DNA of 64,000 nucleotides, taken from contig NZ_JACJQG010000039.1 in the NCBI RefSeq assembly GCF_014696435.1, forward strand, positions 1 to 64,000. Reading direction: 5' to 3'. The notes beneath the pieces were generated by a model that saw only the letters and a program-made list of their open reading frames with translations, was not told the origin of the DNA and searched no databases. Numbering within the stretch: the first letter of the stretch is position 1; every line of letters starts with the position of its first letter. Positions 10,059 to 19,688 of this stretch are shown here, piece by piece. This stretch comes from Calothrix anomala FACHB-343. GTDB taxonomy: Bacteria; Cyanobacteriota; Cyanobacteriia; Cyanobacteriales; Nostocaceae. Position numbers and translations under genes: made by a program.

Positions 10059-10475
10059 AACAGCACAAGATATCTAATAATTTAATGACTTTTGGCGATA
10101 GGGCATATCGAGAACAGTTGCCTGAATCAGGAATCCTTCTATTGCAATAGTCGATGAGTTGTCAGGCTATATCAATGCCAGCAAACAAAGTTCTTGACTT
10201 ATTTTTGCTTAAGAGGTAGGTTATCAATATTGTCTTAAATCCGGTAAATCTATCAATATATAGTATGATGCAAATTTAAAACAATATAAACTTTTTTAAA
10301 TTAGTGCAAATTCATGGCAATTTTTGATGAATAAAGAATTGCTAATTTTTTGCATACAGCAGATTGTCATCTGGTGAGGTACAAACGATCGTTGATTGTA
10401 GGGGCACTGGCACTGCCATGCCCCGAAGCGCGTACCTCATTTACCTGAAATATGCTGTATTAATTATTAGCAATA
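10059..10475. mobile_element. Intergenic region with a 110-bp MITE-like element (10353-10462)
   Basis: ATACAGCAGATTGTCA at 10354 and the reverse complement of TGAAATATGCTGTATT near 10446-10461 form imperfect terminal inverted repeats. GAGGTAC is inverted as GTACCTC inside them. The remainder (10059-10352) shows no gene. Confidence 0.45.
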
Positions 10476-11102
10476 TTGAGTCTGAATTTTGATTTCTTCT
10501 TGTTAACAGTCAACACCACTGTGTTAAGGAAAAGTTTTTTAGCGCTGTTATTGGTTATAGGAGTAGCAATGTCTACGGCGATTCCTCCCGCTTTTGCTGC
10601 TACCGCTAATCCCTGTCCTCCAGAAATGGTAATGATTCCTGGTGGAACATTTACGATGGGATCGGATAATTCTGGTTATATAGAAGAACTCTCAGCACAA
10701 GAAGTAAAAGTTAGTTCATTTTGTATCGATAAATACGAGGTCACAAATTCCCAGTTTGCAGAATTTGTCAAAGCGACGGGTTATGTCACAGTTGCAGAGC
10801 GTCCTTTATCAAAAGAACAGTTTCCCGACTTACCAGATGAGCAGAGATTACCCGGTTCTTTAGTGTTTGCAATAGTACAACCAGGAGCAAAACCACTGAG
10901 TTGGTGGCATTGGCAAACTGGGGCGAATTGGCGACATCCATTTGGCAAAGAAAGCGGAATTGCCCATCAAGATAACTATCCAGTTGTTCATATTGCTTAC
11001 GAAGATGCTGTAGCTTACGCCCAATGGGTAGGAAAATCACTACCCACCGAAGCCCAATGGGAATATGCTGCCCGTGGTGGGTTAGATGCTGCAACTTATT
11101 AA
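10476..11102 (+). pseudogene. Formylglycine-generating enzyme (SUMF1) family, C-terminus deleted
   Basis: A hydrophobic signal peptide (cleavage near AFAATANPCP) is followed by the SUMF1/FGE fold: MVMIPGGTFTMGS, FCIDKYEVTNSQFAEFV, and the late segment LPTEAQWEYAARGG. FGE converts the active-site Cys or Ser of sulfatases to formylglycine. The normal protein runs about 100 residues further, including the catalytic cysteine region; here the frame stops at GLDAATY and the DNA continues as the middle of a sulfatase gene. One deletion therefore removed the end of this maturase and the start of its likely client. Confidence 0.85.
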
Positions 11103-12387
11103 TGCCGTTGACCAACTTGGTGAACTGGATAACACCTTAGTCATATATGTGGTGGGAGATAACGGTGCTAGTGCCGAAGGCGGTTTAACAGGTAGCGTCA
11201 ATGAACTGCAAGTTTTCAACGCCGTACCCGAAAATCTCCAACAACTGCTAGCTGCTTATGATGATTTAGGTAGCCCCAAAACCTTCAACCATTTTCCAGC
11301 TGCTTGGGCATGGGCAGTCAACACTCCCTTCCAGTGGACAAAGCAAATCGCCTCTCACTTTGGCGGTACTCGCAATCCCTTAGTAATTTCCTGGGGCGCA
11401 AATATCAAAGACCAAGGCAGCATTCGCAGTCAATTCCATCATGTAATTGATATTACACCTACAATTTTAGAAGTAGCGGGAATTACTGTACCGAAAGAAG
11501 TAAATGGTGTGAAGCAACAACCAATTGAAGGTACTAGCCTCGCTTATACATTCAATAATCCTAATGCATCCTCACATCGGGAAACGCAGTATTTCGAGAT
11601 GCTGGGTAACCGAGCTATTTACGATGAAGGTTGGGTAGCTGCGGCGCGTCATGGTCGTCTACCTTGGGAACGAACTGTAAAAGGTAGCTTTGATACAGAT
11701 GAGTGGGAACTGTACAACATTGCCGAAGATTTCAGCGAGGCGAATAATCTAGCCAAGAAAAACCCAGAAAAGTTAGAAAAACTGCAAAAGTTGTTTTTAA
11801 AAGAAGCTAAGAAGCATAACGTCTTACCACTAGACGATCGCATTGCTGAAAGATTTGATGTTAAAATTCGTCCCAGCCTCACCAGAGGACGCACAACATT
11901 CACCTACTATCCAGGTACAGTTGGCATTCCAGAAGGTAGCGCCCCAAATTTGAAAAATCGCTCCTTCACGATTACAGCTAATGTAGAAGTTCCGGAAAAT
12001 GGGGCAGAAGGTGTAATTTTAACCCAAGGCGGTCGCTTTGCGGGTTGGAGCTTTTTCTTAGAGGATGGTAAGCCTACATATATCTACAACTATGCCAACA
12101 CCGCCCGCTATACCATTCAATCACCAGAAAAATTACCCTCTGGTAAATCTACAATCCGGTTCAACTTTGATTATGACGGTGGTGTAGGTGCAGGTGGCAT
12201 CGGCAAATTATTTATTAACGATCAACAAGTAGCTGAAGGTCGAGTTGATAAAACCATTGCTTACCGTTTAGCCCTAGACGAAACCTTTGATGTAGGCAGA
12301 GATACAGGTACTCCTGTAGTTGACACCTACCAAGTACCTTTTAACTTCACTGGTAACTTACAACAAGTCAGCCTGGAGTTGAAGTAA
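11086..12387 (+). pseudogene. Arylsulfatase, N-terminal catalytic half deleted
   Basis: The frame LINAVDQLGELDNTLVIYVVGDNGAS is the middle of an alkaline-phosphatase-fold arylsulfatase. It continues through FGGTRNPLVISWG and HVIDITPTILEVAG to the family-specific C-terminal beta domain (FTYYPGTVGIPEGSAPNLK ... DETFDVGRDTGTPV). The N-terminal roughly 300 residues with the CxPxR formylglycine site are absent, so the product cannot hydrolyse sulfate esters. The ATG at 11086 is fortuitous, inside the FGE remnant. About 425 residues of otherwise undamaged frame suggest the deletion is recent. Confidence 0.85.
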
Positions 12388-12432
12388 TCAATATTGGGGC
12401 AGAGGAAGCAGAGGAAGCATAGGAGAAATAAC

Positions 12433-12489
12433 TATGCCCAATGCCCAATGCCCCATGCCCAATGCCCAATGCCCCATGCCCCATGCCCT
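12433..12489. repeat. ATGCCCA/ATGCCCC heptamer array
   Basis: Eight consecutive heptamers alternate between ATGCCCA and ATGCCCC, ending 8 bp before the BASS-transporter start codon. The unit differs from the TTGACGG family used elsewhere. Confidence 0.85.
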
Positions 12490-12496
12490 ATAAATC

Positions 12497-13375
12497 ATGA
12501 ATGAAATATTAGTAATAATCGACAAACTTGCCCTATTCACATTCATTGTGTTTACTATGTTAGGTGCAGGTTTAGGTTTAACTATCAAACAAATTTGGGA
12601 ACCACTCCGCAGCCCTAGACTTGTGATTTTATCTTTGCTGACAAATTTTGTATTGGTGCCAAGTTTTATCTATCTGCTAGTACAAATAGTGCCTCTAAGT
12701 GAGGCATTAAAAGATGGTTTATTAATCATGGCACTAGCATCAGGCCCCCCAGCTTTGCCTAAACTTGCTCAAATAGTTAAGGGCAATATAGCCTTTTCTG
12801 TGGGATTAATGATGTTGCTGATGTTTGGCACGATTTTTTATATGCCATTACTACTACCTTTAGTTGTGCAAGGGGTACAAATCAATTCTTGGGATATTGG
12901 TAAACCTTTGTTATTGATGATGATTAGCCCATTAGTAATTGGACTATTTATCAAAGCCAAATTTCCTGCGATCGCTCCTGTTCTCCAGCCTATTTTCTTT
13001 AAATTATCTAGTAATGGATTATTGTTAGGTTTAGTAGTCCGATTAATAATTCACACCAACGATATTATTGGCTTATTAAAAACAGGTGCAATCTTTGTTT
13101 GTGCAGTATTTATTATTTTTTCCTTTAGCGTTGGTTATCTTTTAGGCGGGCCTGGTATTGATACTCAAAGAGTGTTAGGAGTAGGAACAGCGCAACGCAA
13201 TTTTGCCGCAGCATTATTAGTAGGAACAAGTAATTTTGACGACCCCAACGTGGTCAGCATTATCATGGTGACAAGTTTATTAATGATGGTGACAGTTTTG
13301 ATTATCGGGCCAAGGTTTATAGAATTAGACCTACCAAAGGATGGAGACATCAAACAGTTAGAGACACTAGGATGA
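12497..13375 (+). CDS. Bile acid:sodium symporter (BASS) family transporter
   Basis: This 292-residue, highly hydrophobic protein has nine or ten membrane segments. The GVGTAQRNFAAALLVG stretch near residue 235 matches the conserved GxxQRN-A segment of BASS/SBF transporters, and ASGPPALPKLAQIVKGN near residue 85 fits the first crossing motif. Members carry organic anions such as pyruvate, bicarbonate-like or sulfated compounds with Na+. The gene follows a sulfatase remnant, so a sulfated or organic-acid substrate is possible but unproven. Confidence 0.75.
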   Translation: MNEILVIIDKLALFTFIVFTMLGAGLGLTIKQIWEPLRSPRLVILSLLTNFVLVPSFIYLLVQIVPLSEALKDGLLIMALASGPPALPKLAQIVKGNIAFSVGLMMLLMFGTIFYMPLLLPLVVQGVQINSWDIGKPLLLMMISPLVIGLFIKAKFPAIAPVLQPIFFKLSSNGLLLGLVVRLIIHTNDIIGLLKTGAIFVCAVFIIFSFSVGYLLGGPGIDTQRVLGVGTAQRNFAAALLVGTSNFDDPNVVSIIMVTSLLMMVTVLIIGPRFIELDLPKDGDIKQLETLG

Positions 13376-13612
13376 ACAAACACATCTGCTCATAAATAAA
13401 GAATAATATATAATTAATTTTATTTATTCATGATGCTGCTCAAAATTATATTTTTTTGAACGCAAAGGTACGCAGAGTTTTTTTGAGTTTTATAAATGAC
13501 GATATGCGCCAGCTTTGTCAATTGTTATAGATCGGGTGATATGTTCGGTGACGCTAGCGAGGGCAGAAAGTAGGGTGAAAGGCTAAAAATTAAAATTAGG
13601 AGGTGAACTTGC
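13376..13612. other. Intergenic region without a gene
   Basis: It holds a fragment of the common ACGCAAAGGTACGCAGAG dispersed repeat (about 13459-13476). No coding sequence or RNA gene was recognised. Confidence 0.4.
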
Positions 13613-13893
13613 TTAACCGACTTCCAGAAAATAAATTATCCAATTTCCGAAAGAAGATATTATTTTTCCCCCTGCCCCTCTGCCTACACAGTGATAGTAT
13701 ATTTTGGCATTGCTGAATTATGGGATGAAATTTAACAGCTTAAAATTTAAAACTCCTTATTCTCTCTGCGCCTCTGTCTTGAAAAGTTCTGATCGGAGGA
13801 AGCCTCCGCTCAGACTTTTCGCTGCGTCTCTGCGTGAAATAAATCATCCCCCATTTATGCAACGCCTATATTTTATTAGTTGGAAGTCCCTAA
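13613..13893. mobile_element. 281-bp MITE-like element (GGGACTTCC family) with nested palindrome
   Basis: TTAACCGACTTCCAGAAA at the left is imperfectly inverted as AGTTGGAAGTCCCTAA at 13878-13893. Inside, a TCTCTGCGCCTCTG/GCGTCTCTGCG repeat is itself split by a palindrome (13781-13820, GAAAAGTTCTGATCGGAGG and its inverted copy). The right end supplies the last base or bases of the pstB-like stop codon. Confidence 0.6.
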
Positions 13894-14615
13894 CCGAAGC
13901 GTCCGCTAATATAGTCTTCGGCTTCTTTGGTTTGCGGCGAGTTGAACATTTGCTCTGTTGGACTAAACTCGACTAATTTTCCGCGACGTTTGCTGTGTTC
14001 GTCTATTTCTGTATTAAAGAAAGCTGTCCAATCGTCAACTCTAGCAGCTTGTTGCATATTAGGAGTTACCATAATAATGGTGTATTGTTCCTTCAATTCT
14101 AAGCAGAGTTCTTCTACTTGGCGGCTAGAAATAGGATCGAGAGCCGAGCATGGTTCATCCATTAATAATACATCGGGCTTCATGGCGATCGCTCTCGCAA
14201 TGCAGAGTCTTTGCTGTTGTCCCCCCGATAAGGCTGTACCCTTTTCTTTGAGTTTGTCTTTCACCTCGCTCCAAATCGCTGCGCGTCTCAGGGAATCTTC
14301 AACTAATTCATCGAGATTACCTTTATAGCCGTTAGAACGGGGGCCAAACGCAATATTTTCGTAAATTGATTTGGGAAAAGGATTCGGACGTTGAAATACC
14401 ATCCCGACTTGACGGCGCAATTTTACAGAATTAATCCGAGGATCGTAAATATTGCGATCGCGGTAATTTAACCTTCCTTCTACTTTAGCACCAGGAATTA
14501 AATCATTCATCCGGTTGAAGCAGCGTAATAGGGTACTTTTACCGCATCCTGAAGGGCCAATAAAAGCCACGATTTGTCTCTCAGGAATTTGTAACCTACA
14601 TTCCGCACTTCAAAT
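13890..14615 (-). pseudogene. pstB: PstB-like phosphate ABC transporter ATPase, N-terminally truncated
   Basis: Coding homology starts at [19 protein letters not shown] and ends with the canonical DYISGRFG. Walker A, Q-loop ([10 protein letters not shown]), signature (LSGGQQQR) and Walker B (VLLMDEP) are intact. A TGA lies just upstream in frame, so the first 30-40 residues (A-loop and first strands) are missing. The first in-frame ATG (14570) would start inside strand 3. The switch histidine is changed: the family has VTHNMQQA, this copy has VTPNMQQA. PstB energises high-affinity phosphate import with PstSCA, none of which is present here. Truncation plus loss of the H-loop His argues for a dead copy. 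It is flanked by a MITE on its 3' side. Confidence 0.8.
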
Positions 14616-14828
14616 TGAAGTACAAAGAGATTACAGCCAAGATAAAAGCAAAAAATCAGGCTAATTAAGACTCATAGTAATGAAGGAATCTGCGGCATGA
14701 AGATAAATAATCCAACAGAAAATATTTGACCTATAAAATAGGTTATGTAAGCAATAAAAATTTGAGGTGCAATTACTGTGCCTCCAGATATTAATAAATT
14801 GTGATTCACTCTCCTAACGTTGTTTAGA
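14616..14828. other. Gap between pstB remnant and IS remnant
   Basis: No gene was seen. A small palindrome (ACTTCAAATTGAAGT, about 14607-14621) marks the point where pstB homology ends, suggesting a repeat-associated break. Confidence 0.3.
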
Positions 14829-15312
14829 TTAAGAAAGCAGATAATATTTTTGGCAAGAGAATGGCAGGCAATTCAAAATAAAATGGCGTTCTGAAGTTAA
14901 ATTAATAATTTGATTAACCCCATTTAAACTCAAAAGATGAATTCCTTGTAAACATTGAAATACCCATCTTAACGTAGGAGATAACGTTAACTTTCCTAAT
15001 TGATTTTTGATTCCGATTTTGATTCTTTTTAAGCTATTCCTCAGTTCCCTCTGACCGAGATTGTAAACTAACAAGCACAGCGACATTAAAAATAACATCG
15101 TTTCTATTCTCTCAAGGTTTTCAACAAAGAAACTATCAGCAAAAAATCAAGGGTCTTTCAAAAATCTAAATCCTCTCTCACAGGACTGTTGATTTTTATA
15201 ATTTTTAATAATTTCTGATGGTTCTAACTTTTCATCATCAACTAAATTAGTAGCTAAAATAAATCTTCCGGCTGATTTTCTTTGTATTTCTATCTCTTCT
15301 GGTTTTTCATTA
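14829..15312 (-). pseudogene. IS1634-type transposase, C-terminal remnant with nonsense codon
   Basis: Reading on the minus strand, EKPEEIEIQRKSAGRFILATN, SCERGFRFLKDP, then a TGA (15147-15149) where the family has Trp, then FFADSFFVENLERIETMLF and finally LRWVFQCLQGIHLL and LNCLPFSCQKYYLLS. These segments match the C-terminal third of IS1634-family DDE transposases. The 5' two-thirds are absent: homology begins exactly where the integrase frame ends. The downstream ATG ORF of 89 residues (15098 to 14829) is only the tail after the nonsense codon. Confidence 0.7.
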
Positions 15313-15781
15313 CCCACTAATTTCGCTACATCCTTCACGTCCATCCCACTCTTCAATGCCAGGGTAATAAAGGTATGTCGAGTCTGATAAAGCTTGCGGT
15401 ATTCAATTCCATCTATCTTTGCCAGGGTTGCTTTCCAACCTCGATTCGTCAAATTGTGAACATCAATCCACATTCCTTCTTTTGAAGGAAACACTTTTGC
15501 ATCATCAGAAACAGTCACAGGTTTAATCGATTTCAGTAGGGTTGCCAGACGAGTGTTGATCGGAAAACTCCGCTTCTTCTGAGTTTTCAAACCCCTCTTG
15601 CAAACTAACCCAGACTCCGACACCACCACAGCTTGTTCAAAACGGATACTACTAAAGTCCAAAGAAATGTGCTTCCATTCCAAAGCAACAGCTTCAGATG
15701 GTCTACAACCTGTCATAAACAAAAATTCAATTAATGAGGCGTAATATTTGTAATAACGACTTTCCTTGAATGCTTGAATAA

Positions 15782-15811
15782 TGCGTTCACGAAGTGACTC
15801 CGAAGGAGTAT
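15782..15811. repeat. Short dispersed repeat, in-frame copy inside integrase
   Basis: GCGTTCACGAAGTGACTCCG followed by AAGGAGTATC is flanked by a duplicated GCGTTC. The 30-nt length keeps the integrase frame open. Confidence 0.7.
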
Positions 15812-16012
15812 CGCGTTCTTCTTGAGTAAATGCGTTAATATCCGTATCTTCCCTTTCACCTTTGGGAATCTTGATATCACCTGCCATATCCTCAAATGGG
15901 TTTTCTTTGATTAACCCAGACTTCACAGCCCAATCGCAACAAGCCGATATTTGGGTCAAAATCCGTTTGCAGGAATTTGGAGTTTTATTAGCAATTAACC
16001 AATCCCGAATTG

Positions 16013-16043
16013 CGTTCACGAAGTGACTCCGATAGGAGTATCG
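16013..16043. repeat. Short dispersed repeat, frame-shifting copy in integrase
   Basis: Nearly identical to the 15782-15811 copy but one base longer (GATAGGAG in place of GAAGGAG). Its 31-nt length shifts the integrase frame; excising it joins VADA to IRDWL. Confidence 0.7.
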
Positions 16044-16108
16044 CATCCGCAACCGACTTCACAGGGAGATTAATATGGTAACTGTTCGATAGCTTAGAGA
16101 ATTAACAA

Positions 16109-16213
16109 ACCAAAGTTGCTCAACTTCTTGCCCAACTGACCCCAGATATTGCTGCTTCTGTGACTGGCTATGATTTCATTTTGGATGCCCTATCTGCCGC
16201 AAACATTTTTTGA
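16109..16213 (+). pseudogene. Possible 3' end of an unidentified gene
   Basis: A short frame reads TKVAQLLAQLTPDIAASVTG, then YDFILDALSAANIF and a stop. It has protein-like composition but no upstream start in the window, because the integrase remnant abuts it. I do not recognise the family. It may be the tail of a gene lost when the mobile elements arrived. Confidence 0.3.
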
Positions 16214-16473
16214 ATTGGTATTATCAAATAATTTTTTGTATCAGAGTTTTTGCAAGATATTTTCGTATACAGTACAAAATTCTGCTTTAAACGCTTGTTG
16301 AAAATTTTCCACAAGCGTTAGCTGATACGAACTCTTGAAAATCAAATAATTATTAAAGTATTTTTATTTGCTGGACTTGCCCATTGATCCTTTCTACAAG
16401 ATAGCAAATTGGCTAGAGTTGGACAGTGCGATCGCCTCTATCATTCAAGAAGCGATCGCATCGGCAGATGAGT
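16214..16473. other. AT-rich intergenic region
   Basis: No gene was seen. AACGCTTGT near 16291 and ACAAGCGTT near 16311 form a hairpin that could terminate transcription. Two HIP1-like GCGATCGC sites lie near 16428 and 16452. Confidence 0.35.
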
Positions 16474-18096
16474 TTAGAACGTAAAAGTAGTACGCACTAC
16501 TCCCACATAGATATTTGGGTTACTGCTGTTACCTTCAGGATTTAAGAGGGTGATGAATCCTGGGGTAATAGCAATGTTGTCATTGAGCTTATATCTATAA
16601 AAGGCCTCTAAATGATAGGTGACATCATCATCTTGGCGACGATTAGTACCACTAACATATTCATTGCTAGCTGCGTAAGGCGGTACACCAAACACAAAAC
16701 CTGCAAAATTGCCTTTCTTTCCTAAGTCAGGAAAGCCTAGCTGAACCGCCCAATTCCAAATCTCTGCATCGCTTCTAGCGACGGCTGTATTTTCAGCTTT
16801 GGCATTGGTATAGCCGCCCCAAGCAGTAAGGGTAAACTGAGGACTGAATTTATAATTGGCAGTCACACTATAGTTATTTACAGAAGTTCGCGCACCGTTG
16901 AATGGATTGTTGGCAAAACCAGTACCAGTGCTACCTGTAACTCCACTACCATCGGTGTAATAAGCGTTGACATAGGTAAAAGCCAAGCTTAATTGTGAGG
17001 CTGGCTGAAAAGTAATTTGCCCTAATGCAGAGTACGTACCATTAAACATACCTCGACCATTACTGGGGTCATTACCAACACCAGATGGCACAACGTAGCC
17101 AGCCGTTAGGGTCAGAGCTTTATTAAACTGATGACTAATGATAATACCAGGCCCTTCTGCTGCTCGATAAATTGGGTTATAGCGCCCAAAGCGAGATAGA
17201 GCACCTGAACCACTAGAATCGAAATTGCGGCTGAGAGGAGGTACTTCATCAATGTATTCCAAGCCTTCTGTGGCTATGCTGGCTATTGTGGAGTTACCTA
17301 TGGGGAAACGGTAAAACAAAGCTGAGACGCTGACATTGTTGGATTCATTACCATCAAACCCTAAACGAGTTTGGTTAGTACCAGTTACAGCACTATTGAA
17401 CGAGGTTATGTTTCTACCTTGTAACCTCACTCTTAGGCGGTCTTTACCAGTGAAGCTAGTATCAAAGTTCAATCGGACGCGATCGGCAAAAATTGCATTT
17501 TCTTCGAGTTTTGGTCTGCTACTACCACGATTTTGGGCATCGGTATTGATTGCTCTATCGGAGCCAAACACACTAGCCAAGGCAAAAATCGCTTCTCCTC
17601 GCAGTTTCGTAGTTGTGGCAAATTGCTGTGATTCTATAGTCGCAGTACGAGCTTCTAGACTATCAACTCGACCCCGCAGAGTTTGTAACTCGGCTGTATA
17701 TTCTTCTTGTAGCTTTTGTAATGTTATTAGGTCTTCTTTATTGACTAAATCGGCTGTACCGCTAGCTATTAGTTGATTTATCTGATTTAAACAAGCATTC
17801 AAACCAGCAGCAAACTCATAACGAGTCAAAGCCCGATTCCCTCGATAGGTTTGGTTAGGATAGCCAGCAATACAGCCGTAGCGCTCAACTAAAGATTGCA
17901 ATGCTGCAAAAGCCCAGTCTGTAGGCTTAACATCTGATAGCTGAGAAACTGAGGTTACTTGTCCCATATCCTCAGGGCTACTCAAACTGGATGCTTGATT
18001 GACAGGTACTTCAGATGCTATTGCTGGTACTGCAACCATCAATAAGTCTAAAATCACTGGGCTAAATAACAAAGAATGCCACCAAAACTTATGCAC
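16474..18096 (-). CDS. Outer-membrane porin with SLH domain (OprB / iron uptake porin family)
   Basis: The 540-residue protein starts with a signal peptide (hydrophobic to about residue 27, AIASEVP). An SLH domain at about residues 50-115 (VKPTDWAFAALQSLVERYGC, then AGYPNQTYRGNRALTRYEFA) anchors it to the cell wall. A coiled coil with DSLEARTATIE follows to about residue 160. The rest is a beta-barrel rich in alternating strands that ends in aromatic TTFTF, the usual outer-membrane assembly signal. Cyanobacterial members pass small solutes and inorganic ions, and some are linked to iron uptake. It is monocistronic, with its 5' region (18097-18774) facing the phn locus. Confidence 0.9.
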   Translation of the reverse strand: MHKFWWHSLLFSPVILDLLMVAVPAIASEVPVNQASSLSSPEDMGQVTSVSQLSDVKPTDWAFAALQSLVERYGCIAGYPNQTYRGNRALTRYEFAAGLNACLNQINQLIASGTADLVNKEDLITLQKLQEEYTAELQTLRGRVDSLEARTATIESQQFATTTKLRGEAIFALASVFGSDRAINTDAQNRGSSRPKLEENAIFADRVRLNFDTSFTGKDRLRVRLQGRNITSFNSAVTGTNQTRLGFDGNESNNVSVSALFYRFPIGNSTIASIATEGLEYIDEVPPLSRNFDSSGSGALSRFGRYNPIYRAAEGPGIIISHQFNKALTLTAGYVVPSGVGNDPSNGRGMFNGTYSALGQITFQPASQLSLAFTYVNAYYTDGSGVTGSTGTGFANNPFNGARTSVNNYSVTANYKFSPQFTLTAWGGYTNAKAENTAVARSDAEIWNWAVQLGFPDLGKKGNFAGFVFGVPPYAASNEYVSGTNRRQDDDVTYHLEAFYRYKLNDNIAITPGFITLLNPEGNSSNPNIYVGVVRTTFTF

Positions 18097-18774
18097 GGAT
18101 TTAACCTCACACCTGGTAGGGATTAGTGAAAAATAATCTTCAATTGTCTGGTAATCGCACCTTTATAGAAGTAAGCAAGATTAACTTACTAACTAATGCC
18201 AGTTGGGAATTAAGCTTTCAATTCCCAGTAATTTCAAGAATTAAATGTTAGGCAGTAAAAAAGTCAATCTTTAGGCAGAAGGTTTTGCTAAATCGACTTT
18301 AACAGTATCAAAGCATAATTACGTAACACAATCCAGAGATTGTCTAAAAAGCAAAATAATTGTTATTTGTTTACCTATTCTTAATTAGATAGATATTTTT
18401 CGTTAAAGTATTTCTGATTTTACACGGACGAAAATAATGGCTAATATTCATGTTGACTGTTGACTGTTGACTGTTGACGGTTGAATGTCAACAAAGCTAG
18501 ATGTAATATTTCATAAATCTTAAACTGATGGCTATTTCAAGAAAACACATTTATCGTAATAAGAATAATTTAGATTTTATTTAATTAATTTTTAACCAAA
18601 TAATGCAGCAGTAGAAATACATGAAAAATCTCTATTATATTGATATATATTTATGATGAACTCGCTCATTAGACTGATAATTAAATAAAAAAACTATAAA
18701 TTATCCTTGCGTTAATTGATTCTTAAACAAACAAGATTATTAAATCTTAGTTAGAGAGATTTAACTGTCAAAAG
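18097..18774. promoter_or_regulatory. Divergent intergenic region between porin and phnC
   Basis: This AT-rich gap of about 680 bp should contain promoters for both. It includes a heptamer repeat array (18451-18492, TTGACTG units). I could not identify a convincing Pho box (tandem CTTAACCT-like repeats). Nothing codes here. Confidence 0.4.
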
Positions 18775-19572
18775 ATGACAAGTAAAGTGGCAATCGAAGT
18801 TAGTAAACTCTCGAAGAGTTTCAAGGGTAAAATAGCGCTTAAAAACGTAAGCTGCACAATTAATGATGGGGAAATGGTTGCCCTTATCGGTGCATCTGGC
18901 TCAGGCAAATCTACGCTCTTACGGCACATGAATGGCTTGCATCTTGGAGATGTGGGCACAGTTTATACTTTTGGCACTGTTCTCCAAAGTAAGGGTAAAT
19001 TACACTCTAGAATTAGAATCTTACGCAGCCAAATCGGCTGCATTTTCCAACAGTTTAACTTGGTAAATCGGCTGACAGTTATTGAAAATGTTCTCGTTGG
19101 TAACTTAGCAAAATTATCTATTTTGCATTCAATATTACATTTATTTACCAAAGAAGAAAAATTTCAAGCTCTCGCGGCACTAGAAAGAGTAGGGATTCTA
19201 GAACAAGCTTACAAACGCGCCTCTCAGCTTTCTGGAGGGCAGCAACAACGAGTGGCGATCGCGCGTTGTTTAGTACAAGGAGCCAAAATTATCCTTGCAG
19301 ACGAACCAATCGCCTCGCTAGATCCCGAATCGGCGCGCAAAGTCATGGAATTACTGGTGCAATTGAATCGCCAAAGCGGAATTACTGTAGTTGTTTCCCT
19401 ACACCAAATTCAGATGGTGCGATGCTATTTTGATCGAGCGATCGCGCTTAGAGATGGCGAAGTCATGTTTGATGGCGCAACTGTAGAACTAGATGACAAG
19501 AAACTCAATGAAATTTACGGCGCAGCTGCAGAAGAACTAGTCATGCGAGGACATGGCGAACTGCTCGTATAA
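18775..19572 (+). CDS. phnC: Phosphonate ABC transporter ATP-binding protein
   Basis: 265 residues with Walker A GASGSGKST near residue 40, Q-loop IGCIFQQFNLVNRLTV, signature [15 protein letters not shown], Walker B IILADEPIASLDP and an H-loop VVSLHQIQM. The IASLDPESARKVM segment and the long Q-loop are typical of PhnC. It drives uptake of phosphonates (or phosphite) with PhnD and PhnE, which follow on the same strand. It is the first gene of the locus. Confidence 0.92.
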   Translation: MTSKVAIEVSKLSKSFKGKIALKNVSCTINDGEMVALIGASGSGKSTLLRHMNGLHLGDVGTVYTFGTVLQSKGKLHSRIRILRSQIGCIFQQFNLVNRLTVIENVLVGNLAKLSILHSILHLFTKEEKFQALAALERVGILEQAYKRASQLSGGQQQRVAIARCLVQGAKIILADEPIASLDPESARKVMELLVQLNRQSGITVVVSLHQIQMVRCYFDRAIALRDGEVMFDGATVELDDKKLNEIYGAAAEELVMRGHGELLV

Positions 19573-19688
19573 TTCTTACCTATTTTCCCATGAATAAATA
19601 CTTAAAAAGTATGACTCCGGAATAAAAATTCTGGATGTTTACAGCTTTTATATTAGCCGCAAACATTTAAGGAACAGAGGAATCAATC

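Larger units (their letters stand above)
15310..16101 (-). pseudogene. Tyrosine recombinase/integrase remnant carrying two short-repeat insertions
   Basis: The frame has a core-binding region (CKRILTQISACCDWAVKSGL) and catalytic region: FMTGCRPSEAVALEW with the first Arg, a beta-strand Lys region, and YQTRHTFITLALKSGMD with the HxxR-type motif. The family then needs a distal catalytic Tyr, but the frame switches to transposase sequence at KLVGN, so Tyr is lost. The N-terminal frame LPVKSVADA is shifted by a 31-nt insertion (about 16013-16043); the open frame now starts at a TTG at 16052 within that damaged zone. A 30-nt version of the same repeat (about 15782-15811) sits in frame and adds ten residues around DTPSESLRER. 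No prophage or plasmid genes accompany it. Confidence 0.75.

Noticed and set aside
12388-12588. 66-residue minus-strand frame with GHWALGM repeats
   Set aside because: It is a translation of the ATGCCCA heptamer array and overlaps the start of the BASS transporter.
14829-16101. Prophage or integrative element marked by the integrase
   Set aside because: The integrase is broken and no phage structural, replication or attachment features were seen nearby.
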